64,000 nucleotides of DNA. It comes from Sepiola atlantica (lineage: Eukaryota > Mollusca > Cephalopoda > Sepiida > Sepiolidae). Below are positions 10,041 through 20,900 of the stretch, piece after piece (position 1 is the first letter of the stretch; each line of letters starts with the position of its first letter). The notes beneath the pieces were generated by a model, which was not told the origin of the DNA, ran no database searches, and worked only from the letters and a program-made list of their open reading frames with translations. Made by a program: the position numbers and the translations under genes. The stretch spans positions 11,678,596 through 11,742,595 of the forward strand of contig OY744551.1 in assembly GCA_963556195.1 (NCBI GenBank). The letters are read 5' to 3'.

Positions 10041-11520
10041 ACGCTATCTAACGATCCTCACCCTAACCCAAACCCTATCTAACGATCTTCACCATAAACC
10101 TAACCCTAAACCTAACCATAACCCTAACGCTATCTAACGATCCCCACCCTGACCCTGACCCTAACCCTAACCCTATCTAACGATCTTAACCCTAACCCTA
10201 TCGAACGATCCTAACCCTAACCCTATCTAACGATCCTAAACCTAACCCTAACCTTATCTAACGATCCTCACCCTAACCCTAACGCTATCTAACGATCCTC
10301 ACCCTAACCCTAACGCTGTCTAACGATCCTCACTCTGACCCTGACCGTAACCCTAACCCTATCGAACGATCCTAAACCTAACCCTATCTTACGATCCTCA
10401 CCATAACCCTAATCCTATCTTCCGATCCTCACCATAACCATAACCCTAACCTTAACCCTAACCCTATCTAACGATTCTCAAGCTAACATACCCCTATCTA
10501 ACGATCCTCACCCGAACCCTAACCCTATCTAACGATCCTCACCCTAACCCTAACCATAACCCTATCTAACGATCTTAAACCTTACCCTAACCGTAACCCT
10601 ATCTAACGATCGACACCCTAACCCAAACGCTATTTAACGATCCTCACCATAACCCTAACCCTAACTTTATCTAACGATCCTCACCATAACCATAACCCTT
10701 ACCCTAACACTGACCCTATCTAACGATCTTAACCCTAACCCTAACCCTATCTAACGATCCTAAACCTTACCCTAACCCTAACCCTATCACACGATCCTCA
10801 CCCAAACCCTAACCCTATCTAATGATGCTAAACCTAACCCTAACTCTATATAACGATCCTCACCATATCCCTAAACCTATCTAACGATCTTCACCATAAC
10901 CCTAACCCTAACCCCAACCCTATCAAACGATCCTCACCATAACCCTAACCCTATCTAACGATCCTCACCATAAACCTAACCCTATCTAACGATCATCACC
11001 CTAACCCTAACCCTATCTAACGATCCATAACCTAATCCTAACCCTATTTTACGATCCTTACCCTAACCCTAACGCTATCGAACGATCCTAACTATAACCC
11101 TAACCCAACCCTATCTAACGATCCTAAACCTTACTCTATATAACGATCCTCACTCTAACCCTAACCCTATCTAACCATTCTCATCATAACCCTAACCCTA
11201 ACCCTATCTTACGATCCTAGACCTAACAATATCCCTTATCTAACGATCCTCACCCTAACCCTAAGCCAATCTAACGATTCTCACCGAAACTCTAACCCTA
11301 TCTAACGATCCTACACCTAACCCTATCTAACAACCCGTACCCTACCTCTATCTAACGATCTTCACCCTAACCCTAACACTATCTAACGATCCTCACCCTA
11401 AACCTAACCTACCCCTATCTAACGATCCTCACCCGAACTCTAACCTATTTAACGATCCTCACCATAAACCTAACCTTATCTAATGATCCTAACCCTAACC
11501 CTTACCTTAACGATCCTCAC
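10041..11520. repeat. Composite telomere-like array (CCCTAA plus a GATC-bearing spacer)
   Basis: About 1.5 kb in which short runs of CCCTAA (one to four units, many decayed to CCATAA or CCTAAA) alternate with a fixed spacer CTATCTAACGATCCTCA. Several tens of such composite units follow each other with variable CCCTAA number. On the + strand it is the C-rich telomere sequence; on the ITIH transcript strand it reads (TTAGGG)n. A SINE lies 40 bases to its right. It is an interstitial or subtelomere-derived satellite inside the 14.5-kb ITIH intron. Confidence 0.9.
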
Positions 11521-11560
11521 AGATAGACGTTGCTAGTCTTTCGCTACTCTATCGTTATCT

Positions 11561-11902
11561 TCTACTGAACTTGGCCTTTTGGCTAAGTGTAGTATCTGTT
11601 CCGATGGATACTGCACCCCATAGACTGGTATTGTCGTGGCCTTTGGGTCTTGATTTATGCAGGTCAATGGGTTTGTCCTGTGCAGTTCTGGGAGGTCCAC
11701 CTTCCCAGGCTTTGCCTCCCCTCTTTGGGGAGGAGTAAGTTTATTGCTTACTGCCTGAGGCGCCCCTACCGGGGAATGCCGACGGGGCTGCCCAGTCAAT
11801 TTTTAAACCTCACTTTCCCGACCCGACCTTGGGTCACATCTTACATGTGGGAGTAAGATAAAAACTTGCCTTGTGCCTAACTCCTGGAGAGGAGTAAATC
11901 AA
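11561..11902 (+). mobile_element. U2-headed SINE, copy 5, with 16-bp target-site duplication
   Basis: Plus-strand copy. The head is TTGGCCTTTTGGCTAAG then GTGTAGTATCTGTTCCGA, matching the 5' end of U2 snRNA (which has GGCCTTTTGGCTAAGATC and GTGTAGTATCTGTTC). The body contains GCCCCTACCGGGGAATGCCG and the tail is CTCCTGGAGAGGAGTAAATC. It is flanked by perfect 16-bp direct repeats, TACTCTATCGTTATCT, at 11545-11560 and 11903-11918. The duplication fixes both ends and shows insertion by target-primed reverse transcription. The tail is not poly(A). Confidence 0.92.
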
Positions 11903-11984
11903 TACTCTATCGTTATCTCCATAGTAAATTCTAGAATTAGCTTTAATCTCTTTTTTTCACCTGTAAAACATTTACAGCAAGAAC

Positions 11985-12250
11985 ACACTTAACTGCCACC
12001 AATACAAATAAGTTTGCTTCCTTTTTTTGTGTACCCAAGACTAAACAAAACTTCCATGAAAAGATCATAGGAGTGCTTCTCCGCTCTCTCCGAGATGGGT
12101 GTTTTTAAGTCCAATGTCAATAAATACCTACTGAGGCGTCCTTGTATATCATAAAAATTGTGCTTATTCCACACATTGTTTCTAATCCTCTCATATTATA
12201 TTTCATCATCTAACTGACAATCTCATTAATCCTTATCATCCTCGAGTGGA
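11985..12250 (-). repeat. Dispersed repeat family A, copy 3 (inverted)
   Basis: Read on the minus strand it begins CCACTCGAGGATGATAAGG and contains GAGATTGTCAGTTAGATGA and TTATTGACATTGGACTT, the same order as copies 1 and 2. A 61-codon frame at 12174-11989 has no recognisable domain; its segment YLLTLDLKT also appears, broken, in copy 2, so the family may once have been coding. Confidence 0.6.
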
Positions 12251-12374
12251 TTTTGATCTTAATAAGTTATAAAAGAGATCAAAAACTAAATTAATTTTGA
12301 AAAGTAAGCATACAACATTGTGATCCACACCACAACTTGTTCGTTTTTATTTTTTATTGGTTCTTGTGAGTAAC

Positions 12375-12655
12375 TCCGACAATTTGCTAGGCCCCATTCA
12401 TTCACTGTGGAGGTCTCCAGATACCGGAGAGCCTTCTACTCCAGTAGCTTATTTTCTCGTGCCGCCGGCCTCTGGAATTCCCTCCCTTATTCTTGTTTCG
12501 CCGACTGTACCGTCATGCAGAAATTTTAAACTAATGTAAACAGACATCTCTCTGCACAGCTCGTAACTTAGGATGACACCCAAAACCTACTCCCTAATTC
12601 TCAGTAGCCCATTACATCTACAGTGGCGACCTGCATTGTTTGGGGTGAAATATCT
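12375..12655 (+). pseudogene. LINE ORF2 C-terminal fragment plus 3' end, copy 1
   Basis: One frame reads FSRAAGLWNSLPYS, a stop, then TNVNRHLSAQL and a stop. The R-x-x-x-LWNSLP followed by KF-x-x-x-VNRHL pattern is the usual C-terminus of CR1/Jockey-type LINE ORF2 proteins. The same block occurs at 46495-46775 and in part at 23865-23960, and the shared 3' tail runs to GGTGAAATATCTTTTA. Confidence 0.65.
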
Positions 12656-13862
12656 TTTAAAAAATTCATACAACGCGCATTCTTCTGCCTTACATTGCAT
12701 TCTTAGATCACGGAAGCCCGCAGGTTCTCGAACGATGTACCAGCCTGTTTAGTCGTCTATCCCAAACAAAGTATCAAGCGGAAAGTGGACAGAACTTTGA
12801 AAGAGGGGATTTTTGGAAGTCTATCGGGGAAAAGTTTTCACTCTGACTTCAACGGGACCGTTAAATATAAATGTCACGGAAATAAATACAATAAAATCCA
12901 CTTGTTCCCTCAGTCAAATAGAATCCGGCTCCCTGCTCGCTTGACGTTTTCTCTCCCATTCTTTCCCATTGTCTTCTTTATCTCGGTTCTGTTCTTCACG
13001 ACATCAAGTTCATAAATAAATTTCCGACACACATGCGATATCTGTTCCTTCTTTTACTGAGTTAAATCAAACATATGCTAACCAAATCGATTTATATAGT
13101 CCCATATCTGATTCGCCGTCCCGGAGGTTAAAATTAAATTAACTAAAATTAAGCCGGCATTCGTAATCCATCAGGCAGTGTGCGAATTCTCAATTATTTA
13201 ACTTTTAAATTTCACGCAAGGCAACGAGTCAAGTCGAGGCCACCTCTACCGATCAGTCCTGGCTCAGGCTCATCACGTTCGCCACACTCTCCCCTGATCT
13301 CCTGATCACATAAATGAAACTGCGGGCACGGTCTTTTGTTTCGAATGCTCCTCCGAAGAGGAGCTGTTTAAATTTATTCGTCCTCAGAGTAGCTCTCATT
13401 GGGCACGTCAGAATCTGCCTGCAAGATACTGACATCGACGGGATCATATAGTGACCCGGACCCCAAGGAGATTGCCCGTTCACTGTCTTCTGTATTTTAT
13501 TCGTCGTCGAAGGGAGGCGATCCTACAGAAGAATGCAGATCTGTAAGGAGGTGATGCACTAATTACCTCGGGTACGCGTCGAGTTCCAAACTGCCTTCAG
13601 TTATTTGCGATTCACCCAGATATTGTATATATGCAATACGTCAGCTGGCGCCGTAGTAGCTGAGAAGTTGTGTCCTGGTCCGTTACGCCACAGCAGTCCA
13701 AATAGTCCACATGATACTAATAGTCAATCTCTACTTCAAGAATTATACATCCTCTTCTAAAAGTCCCACATATATTGATAAACATTTGCTGCCGAAATAC
13801 GCATCCATATATACACACACACATACTAAAAAAAACCCCAAATAACTTTGACCCAGAGTAGC
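12656..13862. other. ITIH intron with an old dispersed repeat
   Basis: The segment 13085-13275 (GTAATCCATCAGGCAGTG, CGAGGCCACCTCTACCG, TCATCACGTTCGCCACAC) resembles 47045-47280, so both are copies of one decayed repeat that follows the LINE 3' end. Nothing else recognised. Confidence 0.5.
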
Positions 13863-13896
13863 AAAAATTATGAAAGCACATACACGCACGCACACA

Positions 13897-13964
<68 letters not shown>

Positions 13965-13975
13965 CGAACGCATAC
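13863..13975. repeat. (ACGC)n microsatellite
   Basis: About 22 near-perfect CACG tetranucleotides, unusually CpG-rich for this AT-rich window. The Arg/Thr/His and Cys/Val/Arg open frames here come from the repeat. Confidence 0.95.
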
Positions 13976-14169
13976 GTGCGCACATGCGCAGAAACATCAA
14001 ACTCTTAACAATAACACATATTTTTCAAAAGGACTATATATCTGAAGAGAGCAAGCAGGAAACGCTCGAAACGCGTTATAAAATAAAAAAAATTATAAAA
14101 TGATAAAATAATAAAATAACAAACAATGGTTAAAAATGTTTTTTTTACAAATGTTGGTAGCCTCACTTC

Positions 14170-14172
<3 letters not shown>

Positions 14173-14252
<80 letters not shown>
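14173..14252. repeat. (AT)n microsatellite
   Basis: Forty uninterrupted AT units. Further blocks follow: (AT)n at 14513-14556 and (ATT)n at 14694-14750. Confidence 0.95.
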
Positions 14253-14254
<2 letters not shown>

Positions 14255-14255
<1 letters not shown>

Positions 14256-14509
14256 CTGCATGTCATTTTTTACACGCGTCGTTAAAGACCACGGAGTTTT
14301 CTCTCTTCGCTATCTTTCTTGTTAATTTCTCGACGCGGCGAGCGATTCGTCGGTTTTCTGATGTTAAACGGAGGAGTATGGCACCTAATGTTGTATCGTG
14401 GGTCATTCCCTTAGCGCTTTCGGTCTCTCGACCGTCTTCAGGAGGCTGTGTCTTATTGTTACTAAGAGCCGTACTTATAGTTGGATTTTTAGTTATATAT
14501 CTATTAATT

Positions 14510-14558
<49 letters not shown>

Positions 14559-14708
14559 TTATTCGTTTATTTATGTATGGTTTGTTTATTTATTTTATTG
14601 TATTTATTTATTTATTTTATTTTTTTATTTTATTTATTTTTGATTTCTATTATTATTATTGTGTATCAATTGTTAAAAACTGATATATATATATTGTTAT
14701 TATTATTA

Positions 14709-14753
<45 letters not shown>

Positions 14754-14930
14754 CATGCTTCGTTGAAGACTATGCAACTTTCTCGTTTTGTGATTTTTCT
14801 TGTGAGTTTCTCGACGCAGCGAGCGAGTTTTCTGTTTTCGGGTGTTAATTTAAATGTTGTGGCTTAGTAGTGTTCTTTCATCGGCCATCCCTCGAGCGTT
14901 TTCGATCTCTACATCGTTATCAGAAGGTTA
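14255..14930 (+). repeat. Diverged pair flanking the start of the 23-bp satellite
   Basis: 14275-14465 and 14755-14930 are diverged copies of one sequence. Shared blocks: CGTTAAAGAC/CGTTGAAGAC, TTTCTCGACGC(G/A)(G/C)CGAGCGA, TTTTCTG(A/T)TGTTAA and TCGGTCTCT/TCGATCTCT. The second copy runs directly into the satellite (CAGAAGGTTATGCCTTATCG), where the first has CAGGAGGCTGTGTCTTATTG. The first satellite unit therefore appears to derive from the end of this repeat. Confidence 0.65.
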
Positions 14931-17900
14931 TGCCTTATCGTTTGTCTTTCTGCTGCCTTATCGTTTGTCTTTCTGCTGCCTTATCGTTTGTCTTTCTGCT
15001 GCCTTATCGTTTGTCTTTCTGCTGCCTTATCGTTTGTCGTTCTACTGCCTTATCGTTTGTCTTTCTGTTGCCTTATCGTTTGTCTTTCTGCTGCCTTATC
15101 GTTTGTCGTTCTATTGCCTTATCGTTTGTCTTTCTGCTGCCTTATCGTTTGTCTTTCTGCTGCCTTATCGTTTGTCGTTCTGCTGCCTTATCATTTGTCT
15201 TTCTGCTGCCTTATCGTTTGTCGTTCTACTGCCTTATCGTTTGTCTTTCTGCTGCGTTATCGTTTGTCGTTCTGCTGCCTTATCGTTTGTCTTTCTGTTG
15301 CCTTATCGTTTGTCGTACTACTGCCTTATCGTTTGTCTTTCTGCTGCCTTATCGTTTGTCTTTCTGCTTCCGTATCGCTTGTCCTTCTGCTGCCTTATCG
15401 TTTGTCTTTCTGCTGCGTTATCGTTTGTCGTTCTGCTGCCTTATCGTTTGTCTTTCTGTTGCCTTATCGTTTGTCTTTCTGCTGCCTTATCGTTTGTCTT
15501 TCTGCTGCCTTATCGTTTGTCGTTCTACTGCCTTATCGTTTGTCTTTCTGCTGCCTTATCGTTTGTCTTTCTGCTGCCTTATCGTTTGTCTTTCTGCTGC
15601 CTTATCGTTTGTCTTTCTGCTGCCTTATCGTTTGTCGTTCTGCTGCCTTATCGTTTGTCTTTCTGCTGCCTTATCGTTTGTCGTTCTGCTGCCTTATCGT
15701 TTGTCTTTCTGTTGCCTTATCGTTTGTCGTACTACTGCCTTATCGTTTGTCTTTCTGCTGCCTTATCGTTTGTCTTTCTGCTTCCGTATCGCTTGTCTTT
15801 CTGCTGCCTTATCGTTTGTCTTTCTGCTGCGTTATCGTTTGTCGTTCTGCTGCCTTATCGTTTGTCTTTCTGTTGCCTTATCGTTTGTCTTCCTGCTGCC
15901 TTATCGTTTGTCTTTCTGCTGCCTTATCGTTTGTCGTTCTACTGCCTTATCGTTTGTCTTTCTGCTGCCTTATCGTTTGTCTTTCTGCTGCCTTATCGTT
16001 TGTCTTTCTGCTGCCTTATCGTTTGTCTTTCTGCTGCCTTATCGTTTGTCGTTCTGCTGCCTTATCGTTTGTCTTTCTGCTGCCTTATCGTTTGTCGTTC
16101 TACTGCCTTATCGTTTGTCTTTCTGCTGCCTTATCGTTTGTCTTTCTGCTGCCTTATCGTTTGTCTTTCTGCTGCCTTAACGTTTGTGTTTCTGCTGCGT
16201 TATCGTTTGTCGTTCTGCTGCCTTATCGTTTGTCTTTCTGCTGCCTTATCGTTTGTCGTTCTACTGCCTTATCGTTTGTCTTTCTGCTGCCTTATCGTTT
16301 GTCTTTCTGCTGCCTTATCGTTTGTCTTTCTGCTGCCTTATCGTTTGTCTTTCTGCTGCCTTATCGTTTGTCGTTCTGCTGCCTTATCGTTTGTCGTTCT
16401 GCTGCCTTATCGTTTGTCTTTCTGCTGCCTTATAGTTTGTCTTTCTGCTGCCTTATCGTTTGTCTTTCTGCTGCCTTATCGTTTGTCGTTCTGCTGCCTT
16501 ATCGTTTGTCGTTCTGCTGCCTTTTCGTTTGTCGTTCTACTGCCTTATCGTTTGTCTTTCTGCTGCCTTATCGTTTGTCTTTCTGCTGCCTTATCGTTTG
16601 TCTTTCTGCTGCCTTATCGTTTGTCGTTCTGCTGCCTTATCGTTTGTCTTTCTGCTGCCTTATCGTTTGTCGTTCTACTGCCTTATCGTTTGTCTTTCTG
16701 CTGCCTTATCGTTTGTCTTTCTGCTGCCTTATCGTTTGTCTTTCTGCTGCCTTATCGTTTGTCTTTCTGCTGCCTTATCGTTTGTCGTTCTACTGCCTTA
16801 TCGTTTGTCTTTCTGCTGCCTTATCGTTTGTCTTTCTGCTGCCTTATCGTTTGTCTTTCTGCTGCCTTATAGTTTGTCTTTCTGCTGCCTTATCGTTTGT
16901 CTTTCTGCTGCCTTATCGTTTGTCTTTCTGCTGCCTTATCGTTTGTCTTTCTGCTGCCTTATCGTTTGTCGTTCTACTGCCTTATCGTTTGTCTTTCTGC
17001 TGCCTTATAGTTTGTCTTTCTGCTGCCTTATCGTTTGTCGTTCTGCTGCCTTATCGTTTGTCGTTCTGCTGCCTTATCGTTTGTCGTTCTGCTGCCTTAT
17101 CGTTTGTCTTTCTGCTGCCTTATCGTTTGTCTTTCTGCTGCCTTATCGTTTGTCGTTCTGCTGCTATATCGTTTGTCTTTCTGCTGCCTTATCGTTTGTC
17201 GTTCTGCTTCCTTATCGTTTGTCGTTCTGCTGCCTTATCGTTTGTCTTTCTGCTGCCTTATCGTTTGTCTTTCTGCTGCCTTATTGTTTGTCGTTCTACT
17301 GCCTTATCGTTTGTCTTTCTGCTGCCTTAACGTTTGTCTTTCTGCTGCCTTATCCTTTGTCTTTCTGCTGCCTTATCGTTTGTCTTTCTGCTGCCTTATC
17401 GTTTGTCGTTCTGCTGCCTTATCGTTTGTCGTTCTGCTGCCTTTTCGTTTGTCGTTCTACTGCCTTATCGTTTGTCTTTCTGCTGCCTTATCGTTTGTCG
17501 TTCTGCTGCCTTATCGTTTGTCGTTCTGCTGCCTTATCGTTTGTCTTTCTGCTGCCTTATGGTTTGTCTTTCTGCTGCCTTATCGTTTGTCGTTCTGCTG
17601 CCTTATCGTTTGTCTTTCTGCTGCCTTATGGTTTGTCGTTCTACTGCCTTATCGTTTGTCGTTCTGCTGCCTTATCGTTTGTCTTTCTGCTGCCTTATCG
17701 TTTGTCGTTCTGCTGCCTTATCGTTTGTCTTTCTGCTGCCTTATCGTTTGTCGTTCTGCTGCCTTATGGTTTGTCTTTCTGCTGCCTTATCGTTTGTCGT
17801 TCTGCTGCCTTATCGTTTGTCGTTCTGCTGCTATATCGTTTGTCGTTCTGCTGCCTTATCGTTTGTCGTTCTACTGCCTTATCGTTTGTCTTTCTGCTGC

Positions 17901-20900
17901 CTTATCGTTTGTCTTTCTGCTGCCTTATCGTTTGTCGTTCTGCTGCCTTATCGTTTGTCTTTCTGCTGCCTTATCGTTTGTCGTTCTACTGCCTTATCGT
18001 TTGTCTTTCTGCTGCTTTATCGTTTGTCTTTCTGCTGCCTTATCGTTTGTCGTTCTGCTGCCTTATCGTTTGTCTTTCTGCTGCCTTATCGTTTGTCTTT
18101 CTGCTGCCTTATCGTTTGTCTTTCTGTTGCCTTATCGTTTGTCGTTCTACTGTCTTATCGTTTGTCTTTCTGCTGCCTTATCGTTTGTCTTTCTGCTGCC
18201 TTATCGTTTGTCGTTCTGCTGCCTTATCGTTTGTCTTTCTGCTGCCTTATCGTTTGTCTTTCTGCTGCCTTATCGTTTGTCGTTCTGCTGCCTTAGCGTT
18301 TGTCTTTCTGTTGCCTTATCGTTTGTCTTTCTGCTGCCTTATCGTTTGTCTTTCTGCTGCCTTATCGTTTGTCTTTCTGCTGCCTTATCGTTTGTCGTTC
18401 TGCTGCCTTAGCGTTTGTCTTTCTGCTGCCTTATCATTTGTCTTTCTGCTGCCTTATCGTTTGTCGTTCTACTGTCTTATCGTTTGTCTTTCTGCTGCTT
18501 TATCGTTTGTCTTTCTGCTGCCTTATCGTTTGTCGTTCTGCTGCCTTATCGTTTGTCGTTCTGCTGCCTTATCGTTTGTCTTTCTGCTGCCTTATCGTTT
18601 GTCTTTCTGCTGCCTTATCGTTTGTCTTTCTGCTGCCTTATCGTTTGTCTTTCTGTTGCCTTATCGTTTGTCGTTCTACTGTCTTATCGTTTGTCTTTCT
18701 GCTGCCTTATCGTTTGTCTTTCTGCTGCCTTATCGTTTGTCGTTCTGCTGCCTTATCGTTTGTCTTTCTGCTGCCTTATCGTTTGTCTTTCTGCTGCCTT
18801 ATCGTTTGTCGTTCTGCTGCCTTATCGTTTGTCTTTCTCTTGCCTTATCGTTTGTCTTTCTGCTGCCTTATCGTTTGTCTTTCTGCTGCCTTATCGTTTG
18901 TCTTTCTGCTGCCTTATCGTTTGTCTTTCTGCTGCCTTATCGTTTGTCGTTCTGCTACCTTATCGTTTGTCTTTCTGTTGCCTTATCGTTTGTCTTTCTG
19001 CTGCCTTATCGTTTGTCTTTCTGTTGCCTTATCGTTTGTCTTTCTGCTGCAATATTGTTTGTCGTTCTGCTGCCTTATCGTTTGTCGTTCTGCTGCCTTA
19101 TCGTTTGTCGTTCTGCTGCCTTATCGTTTGTCGTTCTGCTGCCTTATCGTTTGTCTTTCTGCTGCCTTATCGTTTGTCTTTCTGCTGCCTTATCGTTTGT
19201 CGTTCTGCTGCCTTATCGTTTGTCGTTCTGCTGCCTTATCGTTTGTCTTTCTGCTGCCTTATCGTTTGTCTTTCTGCTGCCTTATCGTTTGTCGTTCTGC
19301 TGCCTTATCGTTTGTCGTTCTGCTGCCTTATCGTTTGTCTTTCTGCTGCCTTATCGTTTGTCTTTCTGCTGCCTTATCGTTTGTCTTTCTGCTGCCTTAT
19401 CGTTTGTCGTTCTGCTGCCTTATCGTTTGTCTTTCTGTTGCCTTATCGTTTGTCTTTCTGCTGCCTTATCGTTTGTCTTTCTGCTGCCTTATCGTTTGTC
19501 TTTCTGCTACCTTATCGTTTGTCGTTCTGCTGCCTTATCGTTTGTCTTTCTGCTGCCTTATCGTTTGTCTTTCTGCTGCCTTATCGTTTGTCGTTCTGCT
19601 GCCTTATCGTTTGTCTTTCTGTTGCCTTATCGTTTGTCTTTCTGCTGCCTTATCGTTTGTCTTTCTGCTGCCTTATCGTTTGTCGTTCTGCTGCCTTATC
19701 GTTTGTCTTTCTGCTGCCTTATCGTTTGTCTTTCTGCTGCCTTATCGTTTGTCTTTCTGCTGCCTTATCGTTTGTCGTTCTGCTACCTTATCGTTTGTCT
19801 TTCTGTTGCCATCGTTCGTCTTTCTGCTGCCTTATCGTTTGTCTTTCTGCTGCCTTATGGTTTGTATTTCTGCTGCCTTATCGTTTGTCGTTCTGCTGCC
19901 TTATCGTTTGTCTTTCTGCTGCCTTATCGTTTGTCTTTCTGCTGCCTTATCGTTTGTCGTTCTGCTGCCTTATCGTTTGTCTTTCTGCTGCCTTATCGTT
20001 TGTCTTTCTGCTGCCTTATCGTTTGTCTTTCTGCTGCCTTATCGTTTGTCTTTCTGCTGCCTTATCTTTTGTCTTTCTGCTGCCTTATCGTTTGTCGTTC
20101 TGCTGCTTTATCGTTTGTCGTTCTGCTGCCTTATCGTTTGTCTTTCTGCTGCAATATTGTTTGTCGTTCTGCTGCCTTATCGTTTGTCTTTCTGATGCCT
20201 TATAATTTGTCTTTCTGTTGCCTTATCGTTTGTTGTTCTGCTGCTTTATCGTTTGTCTTTCTGTTGCCTTATCGTTTGTCTTTCTGCTGCCTTATCGTTT
20301 GTCGTTCTGCTGCCTTATCGTTTGTCTTTCTGTTGCCTTATCGTTTGTTGTTCTGCTGCTTTATCGTTTGTCTTTCTGTTGCCTTATCGTTTGTCGTTCT
20401 GCTGCCTTATCGTTTGTCGTTCTGCTGCCTTATCGTTTGTCTTTCTGCTGCCTTATCGTTTGTCTTTCTGATGCCTTATAATTTGTCTTTCTGCTGCCTT
20501 ATCGTTTGTCGTTCTGCTGCCTTATCGTTTGTCTTTCTGCTGCCTTATCGTTTGTTTTTCTGCTGCCTTATCGTTTGTTTTTCTGCTGCCTTATCGTTTG
20601 TCTTTCTGCTGCCTTATCGTTTGTCTTTCTGCTGCCTTATCGTTTGTCTTTCTGATGCCTTATAATTTGTCTTTCTGTTGCCTTATCGTTTGTTGTTCTG
20701 CTGCTTTATCGTTTGTCTTTCTGTTGCCTTATCGTTTGTCTTTCTGCTGCCTTATCGTTTGTCGTTCTGCTGCCTTATCGTTTGTCTTTCTGTTGCCTTA
20801 TCGTTTGTTGTTCTGCTGCTTTATCGTTTGTCTTTCTGTTGCCTTATCGTTTGTCGTTCTGCTGCCTTATCGTTTGTCGTTCTGCTGCCTTATCGTTTGT

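Noticed and set aside
14126..14683. Frames rich in Ile-Tyr repeats
   Set aside because: Translations of (AT)n microsatellites; the same applies at 28267, 28906, 29258, 29596, 30351 and 62794.
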